Positions 7,869 through 16,205 of a stretch of 64,000 nucleotides of DNA are shown piece after piece (within the stretch, counting starts at the first letter, position 1; every line of letters begins with the position of its first letter). The position numbers and the translations under genes were made by a program. The stretch is taken from positions 186,001 to 250,000 of the forward strand of contig DATAJO010000034.1 of the NCBI GenBank assembly GCA_036262075.1. Direction: 5' to 3'. This DNA is from JACDBZ01 sp036262075 (GTDB lineage Bacteria > Chloroflexota > Limnocylindria > QHBO01). The notes below the pieces were generated by a model, which had not been told where the DNA came from, did no database searches, and saw only the letters and a list, made by a program, of their open reading frames with translations.

Positions 7869-8314
7869 CAGCGACGCTCCGGGGGCGGGGGCGGTTCCCA
7901 GCCGGGCCTGCGGGCGGGCGGCGGCTCCTCGCCGGCCGGCCGATCGGCGGCCACGATGGCGGCGAGGGTCTCCCTGGCCTTCTCCGACGGCGTGAGGAGC
8001 GGGTACGACATCGCGTCGTAGCCGGGCCAGTGACCGACGTCGCCGTCGCGGATCATGACCTGGGTCTTCGTGAACGCGCTGGTCACGTCCCGCACCGATC
8101 GGTCGAGGACCTGGTAGTCCCTGCCGGTCACCTGGCGCAGCGCGGGCGGCAGGGTCTCGGGCAGGTACGCCGGATCGGGGTTGGCGGCGAGGGCGATGTC
8201 GAGCGCCTCGAGGACCTGCTCGTCGGGCAGATAGCGCGGCAGCGGCCGGCTGATGTAGGCCATCCGCGGATCGCGGCTGGGGCCCTTGAAGGTGCGGATC
8301 AGTGACTTGATCAT
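7868..8314 (-). CDS. Conserved hypothetical protein, 148 residues
   Basis: I do not recognise the family. The start MIKSLIRTFKGPSRDPR is basic. A central part includes YLPDEQVLEALDIALAANP, which looks helical, and TKTQVMIRDGDVGHWPGYDAMSYP. The C-terminus is Pro/Arg-rich and likely disordered (PPPARRPGWEPPPPPERR). There is no membrane segment or cysteine. It is coupled to the zinc-ribbon gene by a one-base overlap and is transcribed away from galU, across a 240-base gap. A joint role of the pair is inferred from the coupling only. Confidence 0.6.
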   Translation of the reverse strand: MIKSLIRTFKGPSRDPRMAYISRPLPRYLPDEQVLEALDIALAANPDPAYLPETLPPALRQVTGRDYQVLDRSVRDVTSAFTKTQVMIRDGDVGHWPGYDAMSYPLLTPSEKARETLAAIVAADRPAGEEPPPARRPGWEPPPPPERR

Positions 8315-8425
8315 CGGCGGCGCGATTGTACCGTCGCGCGTACGAGTGGGTGACGGAGTGCCCGAATCCGGGCGTCCGGCAGAGCAGGGACCTGGGCCGG
8401 AACGGTGGCCGGCGCATCGGTTTGG

Positions 8426-8431
8426 TAGACT
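8426..8431 (+). promoter_or_regulatory. -10 box TAGACT upstream of galU
   Basis: TAGACT in a TTTGGTAGACTGG context, about 120 bases before the galU start. The same hexamer and GG context precede nuoA. The leader between it and galU is GC-rich and holds no other gene. No -35 match is clear. Confidence 0.4.
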
Positions 8432-8554
8432 GGCCTCCCCCGTGATGACCGCTTCGCGGCGGCGCCGCGCGCTCGATCGACGATCCCGCGCCCGCGACGA
8501 CCGACCCGTCGACACCCGTCCGTACCGCAACCTAAAAGGAGCTCGCTGATCACC

Positions 8555-9427
8555 GTGCGCGTCCGAAAGGCCGTCCTGCCCGCCGCAGGATTCGGCACTC
8601 GCCACCTCCCTGCGACCAAGGCGATCCCCAAGGAAATGCTGCCGCTGGTGGATCGGCCGATCATCCAGTACGCGGTGGAGGAGGCCGTCGCCTCCGGGAT
8701 CGAGCAGATCATCATCGTCATCGCCACCGGCCGATCGGCGATCGAGGACCACTTCGACTCCCACTCCGCCCTCGAGCGCTGGCTCGAGGAGCGCGGCGAC
8801 ATCGAGATGCTGCGCACGATCCGCCGCATCAGCGAGTTCGGCACGGTGGCGTTCGTCCACCAGCGCGAGCAGCTCGGCCTCGGCCACGCGGTGCTCATGG
8901 CCAAGGATCTCGTCGGCGAGGAGCCCTTCGCCGTCTTGCTCTCGGACGACGTCATGCTCAACCCGAACGGCCCGCCGGTCACGAAGCAGCTCATCGACGC
9001 GCACATCGCGCACCGTGGCTCGGTGGTCGCCGTGCAGCGCGTCGATCGGTCCGAGGTCTCGCGCTACGGGATCGTCGAACCGCTCCACGAGGAGGGGCGG
9101 CTGGTCGAGATCCGTAACCTCATCGAGAAGCCGAGCGTCGAAGAGGCACCATCCGACCTCGCAGTGCTGGGCCGATACGTGCTGACCCCGAAGATCTTCG
9201 ACGTCCTCGAGCAGACCCCGCGCGGCGCGGGCGGCGAGATCCAGCTGACCGATGCGATCCGCGGCCTGATCCAGGAGCAGCCCGTCTTCGGGTACCAGTT
9301 CGAGGGCGTGCGGCACGACGCCGGCACGCGGCTCGGGTGGCTGAAGGCCAACGTGGCGGTGGCCCTCGAGTCGGAGTACGCGGACGAGTTCCGCGCCTAC
9401 ATCCGCAGCCTGGACCTGCGAGACTGA
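8555..9427 (+). CDS. galU: UTP-glucose-1-phosphate uridylyltransferase
   Basis: Makes UDP-glucose from UTP and glucose 1-phosphate, feeding glycan and osmolyte synthesis. The 290-residue protein has the nucleotide loop AAGFGTRHLPATKAIPKEML at residues 10-29, the LSDDVML metal-site strand, the EKP of the sugar-binding region (NLIEKPS) and the GRYVL, GGEIQLTDAI and HDAGTRLGWL signatures of bacterial GalU. The length is normal. The annotated start is GTG, 13 bases after an AAGGAG ribosome site; in-frame CTG and ATC codons lie closer to that site. UDP-glucose from this enzyme could supply galE and the glucosyltransferases further along the window. Confidence 0.95.
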   Translation: MRVRKAVLPAAGFGTRHLPATKAIPKEMLPLVDRPIIQYAVEEAVASGIEQIIIVIATGRSAIEDHFDSHSALERWLEERGDIEMLRTIRRISEFGTVAFVHQREQLGLGHAVLMAKDLVGEEPFAVLLSDDVMLNPNGPPVTKQLIDAHIAHRGSVVAVQRVDRSEVSRYGIVEPLHEEGRLVEIRNLIEKPSVEEAPSDLAVLGRYVLTPKIFDVLEQTPRGAGGEIQLTDAIRGLIQEQPVFGYQFEGVRHDAGTRLGWLKANVAVALESEYADEFRAYIRSLDLRD

Positions 9428-9479
9428 GCTTCGTTCCCGCCCGGGGCGCGTCCCGGGGTCCGAGTAGGGAGAGAGCGCG

Positions 9480-11156
9480 ATGGAGATGATCGGGCGCCTG
9501 ATCAGCGGTCGCTATCGGCTCATCGCGCCCCTCGGCGATGGCGGCATGGCCACGATCTGGCGCGCCGTCGACGAGCAGCTCGACCGCGAGGTCGCCGTCA
9601 AGCTCCTCCGACCGCAGTTCAGCACCGATCCCGGCTTCGCCGCCCGCTTCAAGCAGGAGGCCCGTGCCGCCGCCGGGCTGTCGCACCCGAACATCGTCAA
9701 CGTCTACGACTACGGCACCGACGGAGCCGATGGCGACCAGTACATCGTCATGGAGCTCGTCGAGGGCCGTGACCTGTCCGCCGTCCTCCGCGAGCGGGGC
9801 ACCGTCTCGACCGACGACGCCGTCCGCATCGCCATCGGCGTGGCGAGCGCGCTCGAGGTCGCGCATCGCAAGGGGATCGTCCACCGCGACGTGAAGCCGG
9901 GGAACATCCTCATCACCGATGACGGCGACGTGAAGGTCACCGACTTCGGCATCGCGCGGGCCGTGGCCGAGGCCTCGATGACGGTCACCGGCACGACGCT
10001 CGGCTCGGTCCACTACTTCAGCCCCGAGCAGGCTCGCGGCGACGAGGTCACCGGTGCCTCGGACGTCTATGCCCTCGGCATCGTCCTGTACGAGATGCTC
10101 ACCGGGAAGCGGCCGTTCGAGGGGGACTCGGCCGCGGCCGTCGCGCTGCGCCGCCTGAACGAGGACCCGCTGCCGCCCTCGGCCACGGGCGTCCCGGTCG
10201 CGCCGGGACTCGAGCGCATCATCATGCGCGCCCTGGCGCGCGAGCCCGAGGACCGCTTCCCCGATGCCGGCGCCTTCGCCGAGGCACTCCGCGTCTGGCG
10301 CCGCACCCCGGACGCGGCCGGACCCGCGACCGCGGCGGCTGCGGCCGCCGGTGCCGCCGCTGGTGCCGGTGCCGCGGCGGCGAGCACGCCGCCCTCCGGC
10401 GAGCCCACCGTCTACGTTCCGCCGCGCGTCACGCGTCCCGCGGACCGCGTGCCGGTCGCGCCGCCGCCACGTCGCGTCGACACCTATCCCCGCGATCGCG
10501 ACCGCGAGGGCGGCCAGCCATGGTGGATGTGGCTCCTCGCCCTCCTCGCCGTCGCCCTGCTCGGCGCGATCGGCTTCCTCGGGGCCAACCTGCTCGGTGG
10601 CAGCGCGGAGCCGACGCCGACCCCCTCGGCCGCCCTCGTCGACGTTCCGGACTGCGAGGGCCGAACCGCGGCATCGGTGCGCGCCGACCTCAGATACGCC
10701 GGCTTCGTCCCCGACGAGGAAGAGGAGCCGTCCGAGGACGTCGAGGAGGGGCGGGTCATCCGCTGCGAGCCGGCCACCGAGGCCCCCGAGGGCAGCACGG
10801 TGATCATGGTCGTGTCGAGCGGCGCCGAGACGGTCGAGGTCCCGCGCCTGCGCGGCCAGACGCTCGAGCAGGCGACCCGGACGCTCGATGACGTGGGCCT
10901 GAGCCTCGGCTCGGTCGAGCGCGAGTCGGACCCGACGATCCCCGAGGGCTCGGTCATCCGCAGCGACCCGGCCGAGGGCGTCGACGTCCAGCGCGGCAGC
11001 CAGGTCGACCTCGTGGTCAGCACCGGGCCGACCCCGCCGCCGTCCCCATCGCCGACGCCGGTGCCGACGCCCACCCCGCCGCCACCGCCCACGCCTACGC
11101 CGACGCCGGTGCCGACCCTGCCGCCCCCGAGCGAGGCTCCGTCGGCGGCGCCGTAG
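9480..11156 (+). CDS. PASTA-domain Ser/Thr protein kinase (PknB type)
   Basis: A membrane sensor kinase for cell-wall signals. The 558-residue protein has a Hanks kinase domain at about 12-275: a Gly loop (GDGGMATIW), Lys41 in VAVKLL, HRDVKPGN with Asp137, and DFG with Asp155. An Ala/Pro-rich linker follows, then one membrane segment (about 346-370, WWMWLLALLAVALLGAIGF). Outside the cell are two PASTA repeats (about 385-515), a domain known to bind peptidoglycan fragments, and a long Pro/Thr tail probably spanning the wall. The activation loop carries several Thr residues (SMTVTGTTLGS) for autophosphorylation. No cognate phosphatase lies in the window. Confidence 0.94.
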   Translation: MEMIGRLISGRYRLIAPLGDGGMATIWRAVDEQLDREVAVKLLRPQFSTDPGFAARFKQEARAAAGLSHPNIVNVYDYGTDGADGDQYIVMELVEGRDLSAVLRERGTVSTDDAVRIAIGVASALEVAHRKGIVHRDVKPGNILITDDGDVKVTDFGIARAVAEASMTVTGTTLGSVHYFSPEQARGDEVTGASDVYALGIVLYEMLTGKRPFEGDSAAAVALRRLNEDPLPPSATGVPVAPGLERIIMRALAREPEDRFPDAGAFAEALRVWRRTPDAAGPATAAAAAAGAAAGAGAAAASTPPSGEPTVYVPPRVTRPADRVPVAPPPRRVDTYPRDRDREGGQPWWMWLLALLAVALLGAIGFLGANLLGGSAEPTPTPSAALVDVPDCEGRTAASVRADLRYAGFVPDEEEEPSEDVEEGRVIRCEPATEAPEGSTVIMVVSSGAETVEVPRLRGQTLEQATRTLDDVGLSLGSVERESDPTIPEGSVIRSDPAEGVDVQRGSQVDLVVSTGPTPPPSPSPTPVPTPTPPPPPTPTPTPVPTLPPPSEAPSAAP

Positions 11157-11160
11157 CGGC

Positions 11161-11189
11161 GGGAACGTGCGCGAGCCCGGTGCTAGCAT
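11161..11189 (+). promoter_or_regulatory. Promoter of trxA: GGGAAC-N17-TAGCAT
   Basis: TAGCAT lies 17 bases after GGGAAC, whose GGAAC core resembles extracytoplasmic-function sigma -35 boxes. The nuoJ promoter has the same layout (GGAAAC-N17-TAGAAT). It starts just after the kinase stop and would give a leader of about 50 bases. Confidence 0.45.
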
Positions 11190-11244
11190 GGCCCCGAACT
11201 CATTCCGTGCCCGATCTCGCAACCTGGAGGCGCACCCAATCACG

Positions 11245-11577
11245 ATGGCCACCATCGCTCCGATCACCGTCGACGAATCGACATTCGAGTCGGAGGTCCT
11301 CAACGCCGAGAAGCCGGTGCTCGTCGACTTCTGGGCCCCGTGGTGCGGTCCCTGCCGCCTCGTCTCCCCCGTCGTCGAGAGCATCGGCGAGAAGCACGCC
11401 GAGAAGCTGGCGGTCGCCAAGGTGAACACCGACGAGAACCAGCAGCTGGCGATGCGCTACAGCATCTTCAGCATCCCGACGCTCATCGTGTTCAAGGACG
11501 GCCAGGAGGCTGCCCGCCTCGTCGGCTACATGCCGCAGGAGGTCATGGAGGAACGGCTCAGCCAGTTCCTGCGCTAG
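11245..11577 (+). CDS. trxA: Thioredoxin
   Basis: A small disulfide reductant of 110 residues. The redox motif WCGPC (Cys34, Cys37) sits in the classic VLVDFWAPWCGPCR context. The cis-proline is in SIPTLIVFKDG, and the buried Asp (LVDFW) is present. It is of normal length and cytoplasmic, with no signal peptide. The ATG chosen lies 14 bases after a GGAGG site; the frame is open 78 bases further upstream, but that part does not resemble thioredoxin. Its own promoter is visible, so it need not depend on the kinase operon. Confidence 0.95.
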   Translation: MATIAPITVDESTFESEVLNAEKPVLVDFWAPWCGPCRLVSPVVESIGEKHAEKLAVAKVNTDENQQLAMRYSIFSIPTLIVFKDGQEAARLVGYMPQEVMEERLSQFLR

Positions 11578-11699
11578 ACCGCTCGCGCCGCCCAGCCGAT
11601 CCTCGCCCGCCCTCCGACCGTGCGCCGCGACGTGTTCCGCGGGCGGCGCGAGGTGCTGGTGCGCACCGCAGGATCGGGCGCACCGTGCGAACCAGCCGC

Positions 11700-11705
11700 T
11701 ACACT
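11700..11705 (+). promoter_or_regulatory. -10 box TACACT before the Cys-rich gene
   Basis: TACACT in a GCTACACTCGG context, 28 bases before the ATG. A short inverted repeat (GGTGCGC and GCGCACC) lies just upstream. No firm -35 match is seen. Confidence 0.35.
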
Positions 11706-11732
11706 CGGGCCGAGGAGGGACCCCCGAGCCCG

Positions 11733-12290
11733 ATGATCATCAAGACGGAGCGTCGCAGCGGCACCGATCGGCGCCAGGCCGCCGACCCGTTCGCGCCCGA
11801 CCGGCGGACGGACGACCGGCGCACGATGTGCTGGGAGGTCGAGACCTGCGACCTCACCAGCCGCTCTCGCTGCCCGGCGTTCATCCTGCGCCGCCCGTGC
11901 TGGGAGCTATGGGCGGTCGAGGGCATCGGCCCCGCCCGCGCCTGCTGCCACAACGACAAGGACTGCGAGCCCGGCCGCTGCGTCATCGCCGAGAAGCGCT
12001 TCGCCGGCAGCCCGGAGCCGATGGCCGTCCACGTCGGGCGGCGCGGGATGCCGCTCGGCTACTCGAAGCCGCGCCGCCACCACTGCCCGCACTTCTACCT
12101 GACCCACGGCTCGAAGGGCCGCATCCCGATCCAGGCGCCGCAGCTCATGCGCACGCTCATGAAGCAGGAGGGGACGGTGAGCCGATGCGAGCTGCGCGGT
12201 GGCGTCCACCTCGATTCGGGCTACGTCAACGACCTGTGCCTGACCGGGCAGTTCGCCGATTGCGTCTTCTACGAGGACGGCGCGGACTGA
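11733..12290 (+). CDS. Cysteine-rich hypothetical protein with two-CW-like motif
   Basis: No enzyme family is recognised. The 185-residue protein has a basic, Asp/Arg-rich start (SGTDRRQAADPFAPDRR). A cysteine-dense region follows: MCWEVETCDLTSRSRCPAF and RRPCWELWAV resemble the paired CWE-C-CPA pattern of two-CW metal-binding motifs, and then come a CC pair and CEPGRC. Three more cysteines sit in the C-terminal half (HHCPHFYL, SRCEL, LCLTGQFADC). The number and spacing suggest iron or zinc binding. A second element, LDSGYVNDLCLTGQF, is PilZ-like but too short to call. It precedes folC by four bases, so co-transcription is likely. Confidence 0.6.
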   Translation: MIIKTERRSGTDRRQAADPFAPDRRTDDRRTMCWEVETCDLTSRSRCPAFILRRPCWELWAVEGIGPARACCHNDKDCEPGRCVIAEKRFAGSPEPMAVHVGRRGMPLGYSKPRRHHCPHFYLTHGSKGRIPIQAPQLMRTLMKQEGTVSRCELRGGVHLDSGYVNDLCLTGQFADCVFYEDGAD

Positions 12291-12294
12291 CCGC

Positions 12295-13620
12295 GTGACC
12301 TCCCCCACCGCCGGGCTCTCCTACGCCGATGCCGTCGCCGCGCTGACGGAGCGCGGGCGGTTCGGGATCAGCCTCGGCCTCACCCGGGTCGAGCGCCTCA
12401 TGGCCGAGACCGGCCACCCCGAGCGCGGCCTGCGCGGCGCGCTCGTCGGCGGCACGAACGGCAAGGGCTCGGTCGTGGCGCTCGTCCGCTCCGCGCTCAA
12501 CGCCGCCGGCTACCGGGTCGGCACGATGCCGAAGCCGCACCTCGTCTCCTACCGCGAGCGGATCGCGGTCGACGGTGAGCCGATCTCCCCCGCCGATTTC
12601 GCGGCGGCCGTCGCGCGCGTCCTGCCGGCGATCGACCGCGTGGCCGCCGACATCGGCCCGCCGACCGAGTTCGAGGCGCTCACCGCCGCCGCCATCGGCG
12701 AGCTGGCACGACGCCGGGTCGACCTCGCCGTCGTCGAGGTCGGGATGGGCGGCCGGCTCGACGCGACCAACGTCCTCGACCTCGGGGTCGCCGCGATCAC
12801 GAACGTCCAGCGCGACCACGAGCAGCACCTCGGACGCACGCTGACCGCCATCGGCCGCGAGAAGGCGGCCATCGTCAAGCCCGGCAACCTCGCCGTGACC
12901 GGCGCCTCGGGCCGCGGGCTGCGGCCGATCCTCGACCGCTGCGCCGCCGTCGGCGCACCGCTCCGTCGCGTCGGGCCGCGCCAGGCGTACCGCGGCCGGC
13001 TCATCGGCTCGGACTGGGACGGCATCGTCGTCGACCTCCGGACGCCCGAGCGGCGGCTGCGCGACCTGCGGGTCGGGCTGCTCGGCGCGCACCAGGCCGA
13101 GAACGCGGCCGTGGCGGTCGCGGTCCTCGACGCGATCGCCGAGCGCTGGTCGGTCGATATCCCGGACGAGGCCGTGCGCCGCGGGTTCGCCGAGGCCCGC
13201 TGGCCGGGACGGCTCGAGCTCCTCGACGGGCGCCGGGTCGGGCATGACCGCGTCCTCCTCGACGGCGCCCACAACCCGGCCGGCGCCGAGGCCCTGGCCC
13301 GCGCCCTCGCCGACCTCGGGCTGCGACGCCCGACGATCGTGTTCGGCGCCATGCGCGGCAAGGACATCGGCTCGGTGCTCCGGGCGCTCGCGCCGCTCGA
13401 GCCACGCTTCGTCTTCACCCGCGTGGCCGATGCCGGAGCCCACGACCCCGCCACGCTGCTCGAGGCCTGGCGCTCGATCGGCGGCCGCGGCGGCCTGACC
13501 GCGCCGGACCCGGCCGCCGCGCTGCGCGTCGCCGCGGGCGATCCGCTCGTCGTCGCCGGCTCCCTCTACCTCGTCGGCGCCGTCCGCGGCATGATCACCG
13601 GCACGACCGAGGAGGGCTGA
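12295..13620 (+). CDS. folC: Folylpolyglutamate synthase / dihydrofolate synthase
   Basis: A Mur-ligase-type enzyme that adds glutamate to dihydropteroate and to reduced folates. The 441-residue protein has the P-loop GGTNGKGSVVAL, the PHLVSYRERI substrate loop, the EVGMGGRLDATNV segment, NVQRDHEQHLG, and the C-terminal-domain motif LLDGAHNPAGA. The length is typical. It starts with GTG four bases after the upstream gene's stop. It leads a folC-folP-folB cluster linked by overlapping start and stop codons. folK and folE are not in the window, so the pathway is only partly here. Confidence 0.94.
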   Translation: MTSPTAGLSYADAVAALTERGRFGISLGLTRVERLMAETGHPERGLRGALVGGTNGKGSVVALVRSALNAAGYRVGTMPKPHLVSYRERIAVDGEPISPADFAAAVARVLPAIDRVAADIGPPTEFEALTAAAIGELARRRVDLAVVEVGMGGRLDATNVLDLGVAAITNVQRDHEQHLGRTLTAIGREKAAIVKPGNLAVTGASGRGLRPILDRCAAVGAPLRRVGPRQAYRGRLIGSDWDGIVVDLRTPERRLRDLRVGLLGAHQAENAAVAVAVLDAIAERWSVDIPDEAVRRGFAEARWPGRLELLDGRRVGHDRVLLDGAHNPAGAEALARALADLGLRRPTIVFGAMRGKDIGSVLRALAPLEPRFVFTRVADAGAHDPATLLEAWRSIGGRGGLTAPDPAAALRVAAGDPLVVAGSLYLVGAVRGMITGTTEEG

Positions 13621-14471
13621 TGCGACCGACACTGACCTGGGGCGAGCGGACCTGGCTGATGGGGATCGTCAACGTCACGCCCGACTCGTTCTCCGGCGAT
13701 GGGATCGCGCCCGAGGGCCGCTCGATCGACGAGATCGTGGCGGCGGCGCTCGAGCAGGCGCGCGGCTTCGTCGCGGCCGGCGCCGAGATCCTCGACGTCG
13801 GCGCCGAGTCGACCCGGCCGCGGAGCGCGTACGGCGACCATCCCGCGGTGGATGCCGCGACCGAGGCCGCGCTGGCCGTTCCCGTCGTGCGCGCCCTCGT
13901 CGACGAGCTCGGTGACCGGGCGCTGGTGAGCATCGACACGAGCAAGGGCAGCGTGGCGCGCGAGGCCGTCGCGGCCGGCGCGAGCATCGTCAACGACGTG
14001 TGGGCCTCGACCCGCGACCCGGGAACGGCCGAGGTCGCCGCCGCCGCCGGCACGCACCTCGTGCTCATGCACAACGCCGACGAGATCGACTACCCGAACG
14101 GCGTGTTCGACGACGTCGTGGCCTGGCTGCGGAACGCGATCGCCGCCGCGGAGGCGCGCGGCGTGCCGCGCGATCGGCTCATCGTCGACCCGGGCATCGG
14201 CTTCGGGAAGGGCACGGCCGAGAACCTCGAGCTCCTCCATCGGCTCGCCGAGCTCAAGGCGGCGCTCGGCGGGCTGCCGCTGCTGCTCGGGACGTCGCGC
14301 AAGCGGTTCATCGGCGAACTGCTCGGTGGCGTGCCACCCGACGACCGGGTCGAGGGCACCGCCGCCAGCGTGGCCGTCGCCATCTGCGCCGGGGCGGATA
14401 TCGTGCGCGTCCACGACGTGGCGGCCATCGACCGGACGCGGAGGATCGCCGACGCGATCGTGCGCCGATGA
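13620..14471 (+). CDS. folP: Dihydropteroate synthase
   Basis: Joins p-aminobenzoate to the pterin pyrophosphate, the step blocked by sulfonamides. The 283-residue TIM barrel has the pterin loop GIVNVTPDSFSGDG (17-30), DVGAESTRP, the NDVWAS strand, the DPGIGFGKG loop and the GTSRKRFIGEL sulfonamide-region helix. The final RVHDVAAI-RT also fits. Its ATG shares a base with the folC stop (TGATG), so translation is coupled. Confidence 0.95.
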   Translation: MRPTLTWGERTWLMGIVNVTPDSFSGDGIAPEGRSIDEIVAAALEQARGFVAAGAEILDVGAESTRPRSAYGDHPAVDAATEAALAVPVVRALVDELGDRALVSIDTSKGSVAREAVAAGASIVNDVWASTRDPGTAEVAAAAGTHLVLMHNADEIDYPNGVFDDVVAWLRNAIAAAEARGVPRDRLIVDPGIGFGKGTAENLELLHRLAELKAALGGLPLLLGTSRKRFIGELLGGVPPDDRVEGTAASVAVAICAGADIVRVHDVAAIDRTRRIADAIVRR

Positions 14472-14860
14472 CCGACCGCCTCAGCCTGCTCGGCATGCGG
14501 TTCACCGGCCGCCACGGCGTCCTGCCGGCGGAGAAGGTCGAGCCGCAGCCGTTCGAGGTCGACCTCGTCCTCCACGCCGATCTCGCCGAGGCCGCCGCGA
14601 CCGACGACCTGGCCGCGACCGTCGACTACGGGCCGCTGTTCGACCTCGTCCGCTCGATCGTCGAGGGCGAGCGCTCGTACGACCTCATCGAGGCCCTCGC
14701 CGGCGCCATCGCCGATGCGACCCTGGCGGCCACCGACGCCGGACGCGTCGAGGCGGTCGAGGTGCGGGTGCGCAAGCCGAAGGCCCCGCTGACCGGGGCC
14801 TTCGAGAGCGTCGAGGTGGCGCTCCTGCGCCGACGGGTCTCGCCCGCGCCGGCGGGTTAG
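14468..14860 (+). CDS. folB: Dihydroneopterin aldolase
   Basis: Converts dihydroneopterin to 6-hydroxymethyl-dihydropterin plus glycolaldehyde. The 130-residue protein has the family's start (LSLLGMRFTGRHGVLPAEK), the Glu of QPFEVDLVL, VDYGPLFDLV, the active-site YDLIEALA strand and the catalytic Lys of VRKPKAPL. Its ATG overlaps the folP stop (ATGA). In many bacteria folK follows or is fused; here the next gene is convergent, so folK is elsewhere. The C-terminus carries a short direct repeat around the stop codon. Confidence 0.93.
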   Translation: MTDRLSLLGMRFTGRHGVLPAEKVEPQPFEVDLVLHADLAEAAATDDLAATVDYGPLFDLVRSIVEGERSYDLIEALAGAIADATLAATDAGRVEAVEVRVRKPKAPLTGAFESVEVALLRRRVSPAPAG

Positions 14861-14879
14861 CGCGCGCCGGCGGGTTAGC
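14846..14879. repeat. 16-base direct repeat across two convergent stops
   Basis: gcgccggcgggttagc occurs twice, 18 bases apart. The first copy encodes the end and TAG of folB; the second carries the reverse-strand TAA of the HtrA gene. It looks like a recent tandem duplication at the gene junction. Confidence 0.75.
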
Positions 14880-16158
14880 CGGCGTCGTCGGGCAGGACGC
14901 CGAGCGTCACGTCGATCTCGGTCACCGAGCTGCCGCGCAGGACGCGGAGGGTGATCGTGTCGCCGGGCGAGTAGTCGAGCATGAGCGTGGCGAGGTCCGT
15001 CTCGGGCGTGATCGGCTCGCCGTCGATGGCGACGATGACATCCCCATCCTGCAGGCCCGCCTCCTCGGCCGGGCTGCCCGGGAAGATGGCGCTCTCGCCC
15101 GACGAGTTGGTGAGGTACGCGCCGGAGTCGACGCTCAGCCCCTCCTGCTCGGCGAGGCCGGGCGTGACGGGGATGTAGTAGACGCCGATCCACGGGCGCT
15201 GGAGCTCCTGGCCGTTCACGGCCTGCTCCATGATCGGCTTGGCGACGTCGATCGGGATCGCGAAGCCGAGGCCCTGCGCCTCCACGTTGACCGCGGTGTT
15301 GATGCCGATGACCTGGCCGGCGCTGTTGACGAGCGGGCCGCCCGAGTTGCCGGGGTTGATGGCGGCATCGGTCTGGATGAGGTTCCGCAGCGTTTCGGCG
15401 CTCGTCTGGAGCGCGTCGGACGCGGTGATCACGCGCCCGAGGCCGGAGACGATGCCGGTGGTCACGGTGTTCGACAGCCCGAGCGGGTTGCCGATGGCGA
15501 TGGCCAGCTGGCCGGGCTCGAGGTTCTCCGACGTGCCGATCGGCGCCGTCGGCAGGTCGCTGCCGTCGATCTTCACGATCGCGAGGTCGGTGAGCGTGTC
15601 GAGGCCGTAGACCCGGCCCTCGAAGGCGCGGCCGTCGTTCAGGGTGACGTCGACGCGCTCCGCGTTCTCGACGACGTGGCGGTTGGTGAGGATCCAGCCG
15701 TCGGCGTGGTAGATCACGCCGGACCCGGTGCCGCGGCCGCTGATCAGGCCGCCGGTCGTCGTCTCGATGGTGACGACCGCGGGGGCGACCTTGTCCACCG
15801 CCATGATGACGGCGTTCGACTCCTCGATGCGGACCTGGCTCACCTGCTCGGCGTCGGACGAGCTCGGCTGGCGCGACTCGGTGACCGCCGGCGTCGTGCC
15901 GACGAAGTTGGTGACCGCGAGCGCGGACAGGCCGCCGGACAGGAAGCCGGCGACGACCGCGATGGCGACCACGGGCAGCGCCGTCAGGCCGCTGCGCCGC
16001 TCGACGCGCGTCACGGGCGCCTCGGTGCGGCTCGACCAGGCCGGTGCCGCCTCCCAGTCGCGATCGCGCGAGTCACGGGCGGGAGGCGGACCGTAGCGCT
16101 GCACCTCGACCGGTTCGGTCACATCACGGTCGTGGGGTCGAAGGGGATCGTGGTCCAT
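14875..16158 (-). CDS. HtrA/DegP-type membrane-anchored serine protease with PDZ domain
   Basis: A surface quality-control protease. The 427-residue protein has a cytoplasmic N-terminal region of about 55 residues, one membrane segment (about 57-83), a low-complexity linker, then a trypsin-like domain with the triad His161 (LTNRHVV), Asp191 (TDLAIVKID) and Ser272 (NPGNSGGPL). A single PDZ domain (about 335-425) follows, with AGLQDGDVIVAIDGEPI. The layout matches actinobacterial and Chloroflexi HtrA proteins, which face outward. It lies just downstream of a two-component system on the same strand with a gap of 47 bases, as in other bacteria where envelope-stress regulators control HtrA. Confidence 0.93.
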   Translation of the reverse strand: MDHDPLRPHDRDVTEPVEVQRYGPPPARDSRDRDWEAAPAWSSRTEAPVTRVERRSGLTALPVVAIAVVAGFLSGGLSALAVTNFVGTTPAVTESRQPSSSDAEQVSQVRIEESNAVIMAVDKVAPAVVTIETTTGGLISGRGTGSGVIYHADGWILTNRHVVENAERVDVTLNDGRAFEGRVYGLDTLTDLAIVKIDGSDLPTAPIGTSENLEPGQLAIAIGNPLGLSNTVTTGIVSGLGRVITASDALQTSAETLRNLIQTDAAINPGNSGGPLVNSAGQVIGINTAVNVEAQGLGFAIPIDVAKPIMEQAVNGQELQRPWIGVYYIPVTPGLAEQEGLSVDSGAYLTNSSGESAIFPGSPAEEAGLQDGDVIVAIDGEPITPETDLATLMLDYSPGDTITLRVLRGSSVTEIDVTLGVLPDDAG

Positions 16159-16205
16159 CGGTCGCTCTGCTGTTCAAGCCTCGGAGGGCGGGAGCATCTC
16201 GAGCA